Assembly: GCA_016124975.1 (NCBI GenBank)
Contig: WGMP01000055.1
Span: 1 to 51,867, forward strand
Source: Phycisphaera sp.
GTDB lineage: Bacteria > Planctomycetota > Phycisphaerae > Phycisphaerales > SM1A02
DNA length: 51,867 nt
Direction of reading: 5' to 3'
Shown: positions 34,956 through 44,792 of the stretch, one piece after another
Position numbering within the stretch: the first letter of the stretch is position 1
Layout of the letters: each line of letters starts with the position of its first letter
Translations under genes and position numbers: made by a program
The notes under the pieces: model-generated
Databases searched by the model: none
What the model was told of the DNA's origin: nothing
The model's input: only the letters and a program-made list of their open reading frames with translations

Positions 34956-34979
34956 TGTACTACTGTACTACTGTACTAG
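34956..34979. repeat. 8-bp tandem repeat in 1.1-kb gene-free spacer
   Basis: TGTACTAC, TGTACTAC, TGTACTAG follow one another directly. The spacer 34502-35601 has no credible gene apart from leader B; base composition is less GC-rich around this repeat than in the flanking genes. An out-of-place open stretch just after it (from ATG 34985) reads like a helix-turn-helix start but stops after 29 codons. I see nothing else in 34566-35401. Confidence 0.6.
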
Positions 34980-35401
34980 AACACTATGGAGTCTCGATGC
35001 GTCGTCAACCGTGGCTTGTCCGCTCCCGAAATCCGCCAGGCTGCGGACGGGCTGGACACTTCGATCGCGCAGTGATTTGGCGTGATTGCGGCGATCGCGC
35101 CGTGTGTTTCGCCGCGCGACTTCGGCGAAGACGCGCGCTGCTTGCGAGCTTGGGAGACGGCGTCGCGCCCAGCGGCTGCCCGCGGGGCCCAAGAGCGCGT
35201 CGAGCGCCGCAGCTCAAGATTCCAAATCGAGAGAGTGTGCATGCGTATACCTGGGGGAGGACCGACATTGCAGCATGGAACGATGGTCAACGGGCCTTGG
35301 GCCCTTCGTGGGATACGCCTCGAAGGAACCGTCGACAGACCCTCTCACGCGGTGACCGCGTGATGGCGCGCTGATTCGACAGCAGACCCGTGTTCTTGCC
35401 G

Positions 35402-35601
35402 CCTCGTCTTGCGCGGCGTCTCCGCTGGCCCTCTCTCAAGCCAGACCTCAATCACGACTCCCTCCCGTTGCACTTCTGAGGGAGTCGAGCACATCAATCG
35501 CGCGGAGCTTCACCGGCCACGCCGCACGTGGCTTGCGCTGTGAACTTGTCCGTGGAGAGGCGATTCACGCGGGCGAGTCCCGCAGAAGGAGCGAGCCAGT
35601 C
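35402..35601 (+). promoter_or_regulatory. Structured leader B, homologous to leader A at 31691
   Basis: Hairpins CTGGC/GCCAG (35425-35429, 35440-35444), CGACTCCC/GGGAGTCG (35455-35462, 35480-35487) and GCGGG-N5-CCCGC (35569-35573, 35579-35583) match leader A. The last is followed by AGAAGGAG, the ribosome site, and the start codon lies at the same 18-base distance. Between hairpins 2 and 3 the spacing is 82 bp here and 107 bp in A, so insertions are tolerated there. Confidence 0.6.
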
Positions 35602-36888
35602 ATGGATCATCGAGATGGTACGAACCGCGTCGCCGGCGCCACGCCCTGCATCCTGAGCCAGTCGTCGACGGAGCTGGCTGCCGCGCCGCGGCATGGAGAC
35701 CTGGCGCGGGACGCTTCGCGGCCCACTTCGCAGCCCACGCGCCTCCCGTCTTCAGGCGCATCGCGTGCGCGCATCGGCGGATCGTTCCGCGGCCTCTGCT
35801 GTATCCTCGGCATGTCGATCGCCGCAGCCCCGATCGCGCTCGCGGCTCCAACCGCACGCGAGCACACAGCGTGCAGCGCGGACATCGATCGCAACGGCAT
35901 GGTCGGCGCTCCCGATCTCCTGGTGCTTCTCGGCGCGTGGGGTCCGAGCGCGGACGGCATCGCGGACCTCGATCGGAGCGGCGTCGTCGACGCAGAAGAT
36001 CTCTCGATCCTGCTGGCATTCTGGGGATCGACCTGCGATGCACTTTCATGGGCCACCGTGCTCGAAGAGGCGCCTGATCCTGCGATCGTCACGAGCGCGT
36101 CGCTGCGAAAGGCGATCATCGCAACGGGCTACCCATGGCGCGTCCGCGACAACCTCACGGACATCGAGATGGTGCTTGTTCCGCCCGGAGAGTTCGAGAT
36201 GGGATGCTCGCCGTCGATGGACTTCGCATGCGGCCCCGACGAATCGCCTGTCCACGCGGTCACGCTGACGACGGCCTTCTACATGGGCCGCTACGAGGTC
36301 ACGCAAGCCCAGTGGACGGCACGGATGGGCTCGAATCCGTCTGCCTTCCAGGCCGCGAGCACGGAGGTGCCCGCCAAGCGGGTCCCGAACCGTCCCGTCG
36401 ACCAAGTGTCGTGGGACATGATCCAAGGCTTCCTGTCAAAGACAGGGCTGCGCCTTCCGACGGAGGCCGAGTGGGAGTACGCATGCCGGGCGGGCACGAC
36501 GACGGCGTTCCACGGGCGGCCCGACGAGGCCGATGGCACGGACGACGATGCGCAGTTGGAGAACATCGCGTGGTTCGGCGCCAACTCGAACGGCCAGACC
36601 CATCCCGTGGGTGGAAAGGCGCCGAACGGATTCGGACTGCACGACATGGCTGGCAACGTGTGGGAGTGGGTGAACGACTGGTACTCGGGCAGCTACTACG
36701 CGTCGAGCCCCGCGGCGGACCCGCTCGGACCTGCGACAGGATCTGGTCGCGTGCTGCGCGGCGGCGGCTGGGTCAACCACACGAACAACCTGCGCTCCTC
36801 CTACCGCAACAGCCTGTCGCCCGACTTTGCGGTCATCAACTTCGGATTCCGCGTCGTGAGGTCGGTTGATCTGCCGCCCGAGAGCTGA
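35602..36888 (+). CDS. Dockerin-like plus FGE/SUMF1-fold secreted protein
   Basis: 428 residues from ATG 35602, set by leader homology and the AAGGAG ribosome site; an ATG at 35812 (MSIAAAPIALAAP) would give a normal signal peptide and is the main alternative. A pair of dockerin-type repeats is at about 91-145 (DIDRNGMVGAPDLLVLLGAWG, DLDRSGVVDAEDLSILLAFWG), at the N-terminus instead of the usual C-terminus. Residues about 180-425 are a formylglycine-generating-enzyme fold (MVLVPPGEFEMG, YEVTQAQW, LRLPTEAEWEYACRAG, GNVWEWVNDWY, RVLRGGGW, FGFRVVRS). The catalytic cysteine pair of true FGE, expected after GGGW, is absent, so oxidase activity is unlikely and a binding role is more probable. Confidence 0.85.
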   Translation: MDHRDGTNRVAGATPCILSQSSTELAAAPRHGDLARDASRPTSQPTRLPSSGASRARIGGSFRGLCCILGMSIAAAPIALAAPTAREHTACSADIDRNGMVGAPDLLVLLGAWGPSADGIADLDRSGVVDAEDLSILLAFWGSTCDALSWATVLEEAPDPAIVTSASLRKAIIATGYPWRVRDNLTDIEMVLVPPGEFEMGCSPSMDFACGPDESPVHAVTLTTAFYMGRYEVTQAQWTARMGSNPSAFQAASTEVPAKRVPNRPVDQVSWDMIQGFLSKTGLRLPTEAEWEYACRAGTTTAFHGRPDEADGTDDDAQLENIAWFGANSNGQTHPVGGKAPNGFGLHDMAGNVWEWVNDWYSGSYYASSPAADPLGPATGSGRVLRGGGWVNHTNNLRSSYRNSLSPDFAVINFGFRVVRSVDLPPES

Positions 36889-37021
36889 CTCATCCGCGAG
36901 CGGATTCGCGCCGGCCCGCGCATCTCGCACGGGTTCGAACGGTCGCCGACCGCCGTGATCGGCAGGCTCCCGCGCAGGACGGGCTCGGCGTGCACGGGGC
37001 TCGGCTCCAGTCGATCGAAAG

Positions 37022-37117
37022 GGTCGAATCGACGGTGATGTCGATGACGACGACAACGGCACGGTCGGGGCGACCGACCTCACCGCGCTGCTGTCGGCGT
37101 GGGGCGGCTGCCCGTAG
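37022..37117 (+). pseudogene. Second orphan dockerin tail
   Basis: Read in frame with the TAG at 37115 this gives RIDGDVDDDDNGTVGATDLTALLS-AWGGCP-stop, again matching the end of the gene at 34501. It has no start codon and no body, and its frame differs from that of the FGE-like gene ending at 36888. It sits 68 bp before the enolase start. With the copy at 31424 it shows that this 3' module has been duplicated or left behind by deletions. Nothing else was seen in 36889-37021. Confidence 0.75.
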
Positions 37118-37158
37118 GCAGTGCTTGACCGCTGCCCGCACGACAAGTGGGCGGGTAG

Positions 37159-38481
<1,323 letters not shown>

Positions 38482-38627
38482 GGGTCTCTGGCGCGGGTTG
38501 CGACATGCGCGGCGTCGGATCTTCGACCGAGTCTCTGGCGAGTCCGAGAAGTAGAGCCGTGATCGCGGCGCGAGTTGCGCCAAACGGTTCTTGAAAAGCC
38601 TTATGGCGCAGAGTACCCTATCCCCAT

Positions 38628-39857
38628 ATGGGAAATGACTTTGCGCCTCCTACTTTCCCTCGGTTGCCCCGTGCGATGCGGGAGAGGCTCATCCAACTCG
38701 CGAAGGGCTTCCCCGTTCTCACGATCACAGGACCACGGCAGAGCGGCAAGAGCACCCTCTGCCGAATGGCCTTTCCGACCAAGCCCTACGCCAACCTCGA
38801 ATCGCCCGACATCCGTCGCGAGGCGACCGAGGACCCGCGCGGCTTTCTCGCCCGTTACCCCGAGGGAGCAGTGCTCGACGAGATTCAGCGCGTCCCCGAG
38901 CTGACCTCGTATCTCCAGCCGCTGGTCGACGCCGACCCGACGCCAGGCCGCTGGGTCCTGACGGGGTCTCAGCACGGGCTGCTGCGCGACACGGTCTCGC
39001 AGTCGCTTGCGGGTCGCAACGTGCCCATCGAACTGCTCCCACTCTCGTTCGACGAAGCGCGGGCGTTTCCGCGGGGCGACGATTGGATGCTCGATGTCTG
39101 GGAGGTGGTGCGTCGTGGCGGATTCCCGCCCGTCTGGGTGCGCGATGTGTCGAGCTTCGACTGGGCGAACGCGTATGTCGCCACCTACCTCGAGCGCGAT
39201 GTGCGCGAGATCCGCGCGATCGGCGACCTCCATGCGTTTCACACCTTCCTCCGCCTCGTCGCGGGGCGAACGGCGCAACTGACGGAGTTCTCGACGCTCG
39301 CAGCCGATGCAGGCGTGTCGACCTCGACCGCTCGGTCATGGCTCTCGGTGCTCGAGGCAACCTATGCGGTGCGCCTTCTGCTGCCCGCGCTCAGCAACAT
39401 CCGCAAGCGACAGGTTCGCGCGCGGCGCCTGCACATGCTCGACTCCGGGCTTGCGTGCGCGCTCATCGGCATCCGCAGCGCGGCGGAGTTGTCGCTGCAC
39501 CCAAGCCGAGGGGCGATCTTCGAGTCGTGGGTGCACTCGGAACTCGCGAAGTGGCGCGATGCCTTCCGGCCGGATGTACGGATCGGATCCTTCCGCGACG
39601 ACCACCGCAACGAGATCGACCTCGTGCTCGAGACTGCGAGCGAAGTCGTGCTGGTCGAGGTGAAGTCGGGCCAGACGATCCAGCCCGAGTGGGCGCGTGC
39701 GCTGCAGCGCGCGGCGCGCTACTTCTCAGGCGGCGATGGAAGGACCGTGCACTTCGTCGTCGTACATGCCGGTGACCGGCAGGCCATGCTCGACGGCGTC
39801 TCGTTCGTGCCGTGGAATGGGATCGCGGCCGCGATGAGCGGATTAGTCCACGCGTGA
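38628..39857 (+). CDS. AAA ATPase with DUF4143 (PD-(D/E)xK-like) C-terminal domain
   Basis: 409 residues. Walker A GPRQSGKST (about 35-43), Walker B AVLDEIQRVPEL (about 81-92), sensor-like WVLTGSQHGLL and a conserved ELLPLSFDEA define the AAA_14 ATPase that precedes DUF4143. The C-terminal part has a winged-helix-like stretch (YAVRLLLPA, LHMLDSGLACAL) and then NEIDLVLETASEVVLVEVKSG, the D-x(n)-E-x-K arrangement of restriction-endonuclease-like folds. Members of this very widespread family often move horizontally and their role is not settled. It lies tail to tail with the VirD4-like gene, 54 bp apart. A CATATG lies at the start codon itself. Confidence 0.9.
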   Translation: MGNDFAPPTFPRLPRAMRERLIQLAKGFPVLTITGPRQSGKSTLCRMAFPTKPYANLESPDIRREATEDPRGFLARYPEGAVLDEIQRVPELTSYLQPLVDADPTPGRWVLTGSQHGLLRDTVSQSLAGRNVPIELLPLSFDEARAFPRGDDWMLDVWEVVRRGGFPPVWVRDVSSFDWANAYVATYLERDVREIRAIGDLHAFHTFLRLVAGRTAQLTEFSTLAADAGVSTSTARSWLSVLEATYAVRLLLPALSNIRKRQVRARRLHMLDSGLACALIGIRSAAELSLHPSRGAIFESWVHSELAKWRDAFRPDVRIGSFRDDHRNEIDLVLETASEVVLVEVKSGQTIQPEWARALQRAARYFSGGDGRTVHFVVVHAGDRQAMLDGVSFVPWNGIAAAMSGLVHA

Positions 39858-39911
39858 GTGACGAAGGGAACCCCGCGATGGCGCGCCGCGCAGAGGCGAT
39901 GCGCGGCGGGC

Positions 39912-42449
39912 TCACGCGCCCGTCCCGTCCGACCGTCGCCCCATCTGCTTCAGCACCTCCCAAGGATCCGATGACTCCCCGTAGTGCATCGTCGCGGCGA
40001 GGTCGCGAGCCTTCCAGCCGAGGTTGAAGATCTCCCGCATGAGCCGCAGCACCTCGTCGCGGCTTCGTCCCGGGCCCGATGCCCATGCGTCGAGGAGCCG
40101 CAGCTTGTCGCCCGATCTCGCGCGGGGCTTCGCGGGCTTCGGCCACTCCACCAGCCTGCGAAGTGCGTCGATCTCCGACTCGAGGCCCACGTCGACATCC
40201 GCGTTGACACCAGCGTCGACCGCAGCATCGAACGCTTCGCTCGGCTGCTTCCGCGCCTCTTCGGTCGCGCGCGCCGCATCGGCGCGCCGCCGCTCCTCTG
40301 CCGCCTCGCGCTTCTTGCGCTCCTCCTCCTTCTTCAGGCGCGTGTAGTCGAGGTAGTGGAGGTTCGCCTGGATGTTGTCGGTGTTCGAGTAGATATAGGC
40401 GAGGAAGAACTCGGTGATGGTGGCACGGCGCACCTCAAGCTCCTCGGCGAGGCGAAGGACGATGCGGGGGCGCTCCTTGTTCTCCGAGAGGAAGGAGAGC
40501 CACCAGTTGCGTGCGCTGCCCGTCGTGTTGCTCCAGTCGAGCCTGTCCATGACCGCGGCAAGATGTTCCCGCACGCGCTCATCGGGCCAGGCGCTCGTGT
40601 CCGAGACCTGCGGATGCCCGGGTCGAACGGGTGTCGTGCGGTGACCGCTCTCGATGAGTCCTCGCCGCGGCACCGCGGGAAGCGGGATCGCGCGATCGGC
40701 CGCGGGTCGGGCCGCTGCTGCGTCGAGCGCGGCCTTGATCTCGTCCGACTCCCATGCGCCCGCGAAGTGGATGTAGGCGGGCTTCGAGTCGACTGGGAAG
40801 GCGACCGCGTAGCCGCCGAAGTTCGGGTGATCCGAGATCATGAAGTCCTCGGGCAGGAGAAGCGGCCGTATCGCCGAGCGGCTCGTGCGGCTGTCGGCCT
40901 CCCACGCGCCGTCGATCGAGTTCTCGCGCATGGTGGTCGACCAGTCCTTGACGACGATGTTGCCCGCGATGCGCGACGCGCACTCGCGGTCGACGACCGC
41001 GAGCCCCGAGCAGAACCAGACCGTGCTGCAGAAGCCCGCGAAGAGCGATTCGGCGTCGCTGTCGTAGATGGATCGAAGCTGTCCGACGCTCTGGACGAGC
41101 CCGACGAAGGCATAGCCGCGGCTGCGGCCGAGGTTGAGTGTGTCCGCGAGATCGGGAATGCGCGGGGTCACGCCGAACTCGTCGATGATCATGTTGACGC
41201 CGCGCGGGAGGGTGCCGCCGTGGTCCTCGGAGACCTTGAGGAGCGATTGGAACCAGAGCGTAAGGAAGAGGCTGACGAGGTGCTTCTCGGTGCGGTAGGT
41301 GCTCTCGGAGCACTCGATCACGAGCACGAAGCGCTTCGATGAACGGATGCAGTCGACCGGGTCGAACTCGTCGGCGCCGCTTGCGACCGCGCGCGCCGAG
41401 TCGGTCGCGCACAGCGGCGCCACGCGGCCCGCGAGGTCGACGCCGCTCGTCGCGCCGTTCGATCCGCTCGAGCGATAGGCCGTGAACTCGAGGAGGTCGT
41501 GGTCGCCCGTGCGTCGCGCGAAGCCATCGAAGAGGGAAGTGTTCGAGAAGAGCTCGTACATCGCGGCAAGCGAATCGATCTCGGGGTAGCGCATCACGGC
41601 CTCGAACACGGGCTTCGCGGTGAGCTCCCAGTAGTTCGTGCCCTCGCGGCCCGACTGGATCGCCGCGAGGAGATGCGCCACCACCGTCGCCTCGAATCCA
41701 TGGCGGCGCGCGAACCTCAGCATGTTGATGCCGACGCTTCGCCCGCCGTTCCCCGGCGCGAACACGATGACCTCGGTGCCGGGCGCTGTCCGCTCGACGA
41801 GATGTCGAATCTCGTCCGTCCCGCGCCGCCCCTTGAGGTTGTTGTACAAAATCGACTCATCGGTGTCGCGCAGCAGCGCGTGGATCATGTTGAGCGCGTA
41901 GCGGTAGGTCTTGCCGCTTCCCGTCGCTCCGACGACGAGCGTTCCGCGGCGCCTTCGCTCGGCCGACAGCGCGAGCCCATGGAACGGACGGGACTCGAGC
42001 CGAGACCCGTCGGGAGTCACTTCTACAAGCGGCGTCGCCGCGAGGACCGCGGTGCCCGCCACCGCACGGGTCGTGTCGAGCTTCGCGAGGTCCGACTCGT
42101 TCATCAGCCGGATCTCGGGGTTCGCGAGCGGCGACGCCAGGTCGCGCGCGGGGCGCTTCGGCACGCCAGCGCCGTAGTAGAGGAGGTGGTCCTCGGCTGG
42201 AGTGCCTCGCTTCGCGTCAGGTCGGCGCGCCCGGCACGCATCGCACTGCGACGGAGAGGCCGGTGACGAGGGTGGGCCGCTGTCCGATGCACTCTCAGGC
42301 GAGGGATCACGCTGAGGACTCTGCGTGCCATCGCCGCACGCTGCGTCGTGTGCGCGATGGTCGGCGTGCTCGTGTCCGTTCGCATTGCCATTCGCGCTGT
42401 CGTTTGCGTTGATGTTCCCGTCCCAACCGCCATCTCGATCTGCAGACAT
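39912..42449 (-). CDS. Soluble VirD4/TraG-like coupling ATPase, orphan
   Basis: 845 residues from ATG 42449 (MSADRDGG), with GAAGG upstream; the longer frame to 42662 is not conserved-looking. The N-terminal 110 residues are low complexity (Asn/Gly/Ser/Pro) with no membrane helix, unlike normal type IV coupling proteins. Walker A GATGSGKT is at about 174-181. The segment MIIDEFGVTPRIPDLADTLN (about 420-439), with the following GRSRGYAFVGLVQSVGQL, is the Walker B and TraM-recognition part of the TraG/VirD4 family. A charged coiled coil (KKEEERKKREAAEERRRADA, about 705-725) precedes a C-terminal domain. No relaxase or type IV secretion gene is nearby. It may have moved in from a mobile element or be a separate DNA-pumping or defence ATPase. 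Confidence 0.8.
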   Translation of the reverse strand: MSADRDGGWDGNINANDSANGNANGHEHADHRAHDAACGDGTQSPQRDPSPESASDSGPPSSPASPSQCDACRARRPDAKRGTPAEDHLLYYGAGVPKRPARDLASPLANPEIRLMNESDLAKLDTTRAVAGTAVLAATPLVEVTPDGSRLESRPFHGLALSAERRRRGTLVVGATGSGKTYRYALNMIHALLRDTDESILYNNLKGRRGTDEIRHLVERTAPGTEVIVFAPGNGGRSVGINMLRFARRHGFEATVVAHLLAAIQSGREGTNYWELTAKPVFEAVMRYPEIDSLAAMYELFSNTSLFDGFARRTGDHDLLEFTAYRSSGSNGATSGVDLAGRVAPLCATDSARAVASGADEFDPVDCIRSSKRFVLVIECSESTYRTEKHLVSLFLTLWFQSLLKVSEDHGGTLPRGVNMIIDEFGVTPRIPDLADTLNLGRSRGYAFVGLVQSVGQLRSIYDSDAESLFAGFCSTVWFCSGLAVVDRECASRIAGNIVVKDWSTTMRENSIDGAWEADSRTSRSAIRPLLLPEDFMISDHPNFGGYAVAFPVDSKPAYIHFAGAWESDEIKAALDAAAARPAADRAIPLPAVPRRGLIESGHRTTPVRPGHPQVSDTSAWPDERVREHLAAVMDRLDWSNTTGSARNWWLSFLSENKERPRIVLRLAEELEVRRATITEFFLAYIYSNTDNIQANLHYLDYTRLKKEEERKKREAAEERRRADAARATEEARKQPSEAFDAAVDAGVNADVDVGLESEIDALRRLVEWPKPAKPRARSGDKLRLLDAWASGPGRSRDEVLRLMREIFNLGWKARDLAATMHYGESSDPWEVLKQMGRRSDGTGA

Positions 42450-42512
42450 GAGACAACCTTCATCGCGGCGATGCACCGCCGCGCTGTGGCGGGCGTGAGA
42501 CGGCCTGCGCGC

Positions 42513-42851
42513 GCGCAACCGCGTTGCGCAACTCGCGCAGCGACTCTGGCGAGAGGATCCGATGGGATCGCTCTGCGCCGTTCGCCCGAGTTCAGTGATG
42601 TGAAGCGGCTCGTACCGACGCCGGGCCTGGCGAGCGCGCGCGGTCGCGTGTGCGACTTGCATGGGAGTGCGCGCTCCCCTGCGGCCTCACACTATGCCGT
42701 GGAGTCAAGGCTGTGCAAACGAATCTCGAGAAAATGTTGGCGACGCACTTCCCACCTGCGGCGGGCTCTTCAGAGATCGATTCTCGGGAATTCCGTCACA
42801 GCGATCGAGGGTCGTGCGGTTCCCCGTCAGCGGCATCGACCGCTGAAGGAG
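42513..42851. promoter_or_regulatory. Divergent regulatory region (T4CP-like / C39 gene)
   Basis: The 410-bp gap 42450-42859 has no gene. It holds GCGCAAC-CGC-GTTGCGC (42513-42519, 42523-42529), a perfect 7-bp inverted repeat 64 bp ahead of the VirD4-like start, and GGGAG-N6-CTCCC at about 42663-42678. It also holds CAGCGG-CATCGA-CCGCTG (42828-42833, 42840-42845), directly before the ribosome site AAGGAG of the C39 gene. That last layout, a hairpin touching the ribosome site, recalls hairpin 3 of leaders A and B. No -10/-35 pair was convincing. Confidence 0.4.
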
Positions 42852-42859
42852 CGCCCACA

Positions 42860-43798
42860 ATGAGACCCGCCACGAAGCCAGAGACGAACCCGTCACCGAT
42901 CGACCGAATCACGATCCGTGCCACCACCCGCATTGCCTTCGCCGCAGCCCTGTGCATCGCGCCGCTCATCGGCCTTGCGGGCTGCGGGACGGCGCAGCCT
43001 CGCGTCATCCGCAGCGCAGCTTCCGACGACGCGCTGGTCCAGCAGCGTCGATTTGACTGGTGCTGGGCCGCGTGCTGTGAGATGGCGTACCGCGCTCAAG
43101 GACGCCACGACATCACGCAGGAGAAGCTCGTGGCGGCGATGAAGGGAGGTGGCACGGTCGGCGGGGCCCATGACGAGCGGCTTGCGGCGAGCGAGGACGA
43201 CCACCGAGCCCACGACTTCGAGCTCGTCCGCGCCCTGGCGGTGGGGACCGACTTCTATCTCCCGATCGGCGTCTATCCGAACGGCGGAGTCCGCTTCAGC
43301 CGCGAGGGTCTCGCCGACTACATCGAGGCGTGGGCGGGGCTCTATCTCGCGTCGAGCGTTGCCGTCGAGGATCTCGACCGCGGCGAGCCCGTGCTCGCGG
43401 TCCTGCGGGACTGGGAGGGGGCGCCCGGGCATGTCGGGTTCGTCCTCGAGGTCGAGGCGACTCCACACTCCGCCGCGCACGCCGCGGGCGAGCTCTACAA
43501 GATCGGATGCGAAGTCGGCGAGATGCTCGGTCTTGGGCAGGACGACGGTGACGGCGACTCGCTCGCCGACTACCTGCCCGATCGGCTGCCCCGGCCGTAC
43601 GAACTCCATCGGATCACCTTCTACGACCCGTCCTTTGAGGCCCCGGGCGTCCGAACGATCGAGGGCGACGCCATCGAGCGGCATCTGGCGTACCTGCTCT
43701 CCCCGTCGATGGCGCAGGCGATCCTCGCCCGCGAGCGCGAGATCGTGACGATCGGAGCCGTGCCGAGCGCGCGGACCGATCCGAGGTTTCGCCGCTGA
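42860..43798 (+). CDS. Lipoprotein with papain-like C39-type cysteine peptidase fold
   Basis: 312 residues from ATG 42860, where AAGGAG precedes. The N-terminus has a signal peptide with lipobox LAGC (Cys42), so it should be lipid-anchored outside the inner membrane. RRFDWCWAACCEMAYRAQG carries the catalytic-type WCWAA (Cys68) followed by the helix typical of papain-like C39/C70 (AvrRpt2-like) peptidases, and GAPGHVGFVLEVE supplies His191. Between them is a region with an ITQEKLVAAM helix and an unusual DLDRGEPVLAVLRDW strand. A later aspartate or asparagine for the triad cannot be pointed to with confidence. Substrate unknown. It opens a plus-strand cluster with the two envelope genes that follow. 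Confidence 0.8.
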   Translation: MRPATKPETNPSPIDRITIRATTRIAFAAALCIAPLIGLAGCGTAQPRVIRSAASDDALVQQRRFDWCWAACCEMAYRAQGRHDITQEKLVAAMKGGGTVGGAHDERLAASEDDHRAHDFELVRALAVGTDFYLPIGVYPNGGVRFSREGLADYIEAWAGLYLASSVAVEDLDRGEPVLAVLRDWEGAPGHVGFVLEVEATPHSAAHAAGELYKIGCEVGEMLGLGQDDGDGDSLADYLPDRLPRPYELHRITFYDPSFEAPGVRTIEGDAIERHLAYLLSPSMAQAILAREREIVTIGAVPSARTDPRFRR

Positions 43799-43838
43799 GC
43801 CGCTGCCTCCAGCGCCACCATTGAAAGGAGATGCACCC

Positions 43839-44792
43839 ATGCCACGCAAGAAGAAGGGCACCGACAAGAAGATGCAGCGGCGGATTCTCCGCACCTTGCG
43901 GCGCGCACTCGACGCGAGGGCCCTGGAGAGCCATCGCGTCGGCGAAGTCGGCAAGTTCTGGGGTTCGGTGGTCATCACGCTCGTCGTCGGCGGTTTCGCG
44001 GCGCTCGGGCTCGGAATGTTCGAGAACCATCAGGCGCGCGAGGGCGAGCGGCTGCGACTTCGCAGCGAGGCTGAGGACGCGCGGCGCCACGCGCTCGGCG
44101 AGTTCGGCGCCAGGATCCACACGATCGTCGAGGCGCTGTACGCCGCGCATCGCGCCGAGGAGCTGTGGCGCGACGAGTCGCAGCATCTCGAGGCCGACGA
44201 CGCAGATCGGATCGTGAAGGAGACGACGCTGCCGTTCGCGATGAAGCTCGTCGATTCGGCACCCGCGGCCCAGCTGGCCGAGCGGCTCTACGCCGACTTC
44301 CTCGTCAAGCGCGACGCCGCCATGCGCGCGGGCTCGGGGCAGGCGGTCTGCGTCGCGCTGATGTCCCGCCTCCGCACCCGCGAGGCGCGCGAGGCGGTCT
44401 CCGATCTCTCCGAAGCGGTCCTCGAGCTTGAGAACGGGATCGAGCCCGCGGCCGTCGATCCCGCTCCGCCCGAGCCTCCGCGCGCACGCCTGGCATCGAC
44501 TCGGCGTGACGCAACGGCCCAGGCCGTGTCACGCATGGAAAGACCCCTGACGCGCGATCGCCTGGACGCGATCGACGCACTCGTCCAACGCGTGTCGGAC
44601 GAACTCGACAATGCCTACAAGGAGATTCGCCATGAACTCACCGATGACTCGCGCTCGCTTTGGTCGGATGCTGCTGATGATGGGTCTGATCGCGGTTTCG
44701 ACCGCGATCCTGATGATGGCCGGATGCACGAGGAGCGGCGGACACCGCACGCTGCCGCCGCACCAGAAGCGATCGACGGCGCAGACGCTTGA
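43839..44792 (+). CDS. Single-span membrane protein with long helical domain
   Basis: 317 residues from ATG 43839; AAAGGAG lies eight bases before it, which decides against the TTG at 43821. A basic start (MPRKKKGTDKKMQRRILRTLRR) leads to one membrane helix at about 43-62 (FWGSVVITLVVGGFAALGLGMF). Most of the remaining sequence is charged and strongly helical (EGERLRLRSEAEDARRHALGE, LTRDRLDAIDALVQRVSDEL), so an extracytoplasmic coiled-coil or helical bundle is expected. I do not recognise the family. The last 161 bases overlap the lipoprotein gene that starts at 44632 in another frame. The C-terminal part in that overlap (SDAADDGSDRGFDRDPDDG) is low complexity and may be an accident of the overlap. 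Confidence 0.65.
   Translation: MPRKKKGTDKKMQRRILRTLRRALDARALESHRVGEVGKFWGSVVITLVVGGFAALGLGMFENHQAREGERLRLRSEAEDARRHALGEFGARIHTIVEALYAAHRAEELWRDESQHLEADDADRIVKETTLPFAMKLVDSAPAAQLAERLYADFLVKRDAAMRAGSGQAVCVALMSRLRTREAREAVSDLSEAVLELENGIEPAAVDPAPPEPPRARLASTRRDATAQAVSRMERPLTRDRLDAIDALVQRVSDELDNAYKEIRHELTDDSRSLWSDAADDGSDRGFDRDPDDGRMHEERRTPHAAAAPEAIDGADA

Noticed and set aside
34985-35074. Short frame resembling a helix-turn-helix start (LSAPEIRQAADGLDTSIAQ)
   Set aside because: It stops after 29 codons, and the downstream frame shows no conserved domain. A decayed regulator is possible but cannot be supported.
36933-36940. GTTCGAAC resembling a tRNA T-loop
   Set aside because: No 5-bp T-stem, acceptor stem or anticodon arm can be formed around it on either strand.
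38482-38627. Terminator after enolase
   Set aside because: No stem with a T-tract was found between eno and the DUF4143 gene; only a short direct repeat of GTCTCTGGCG is present.
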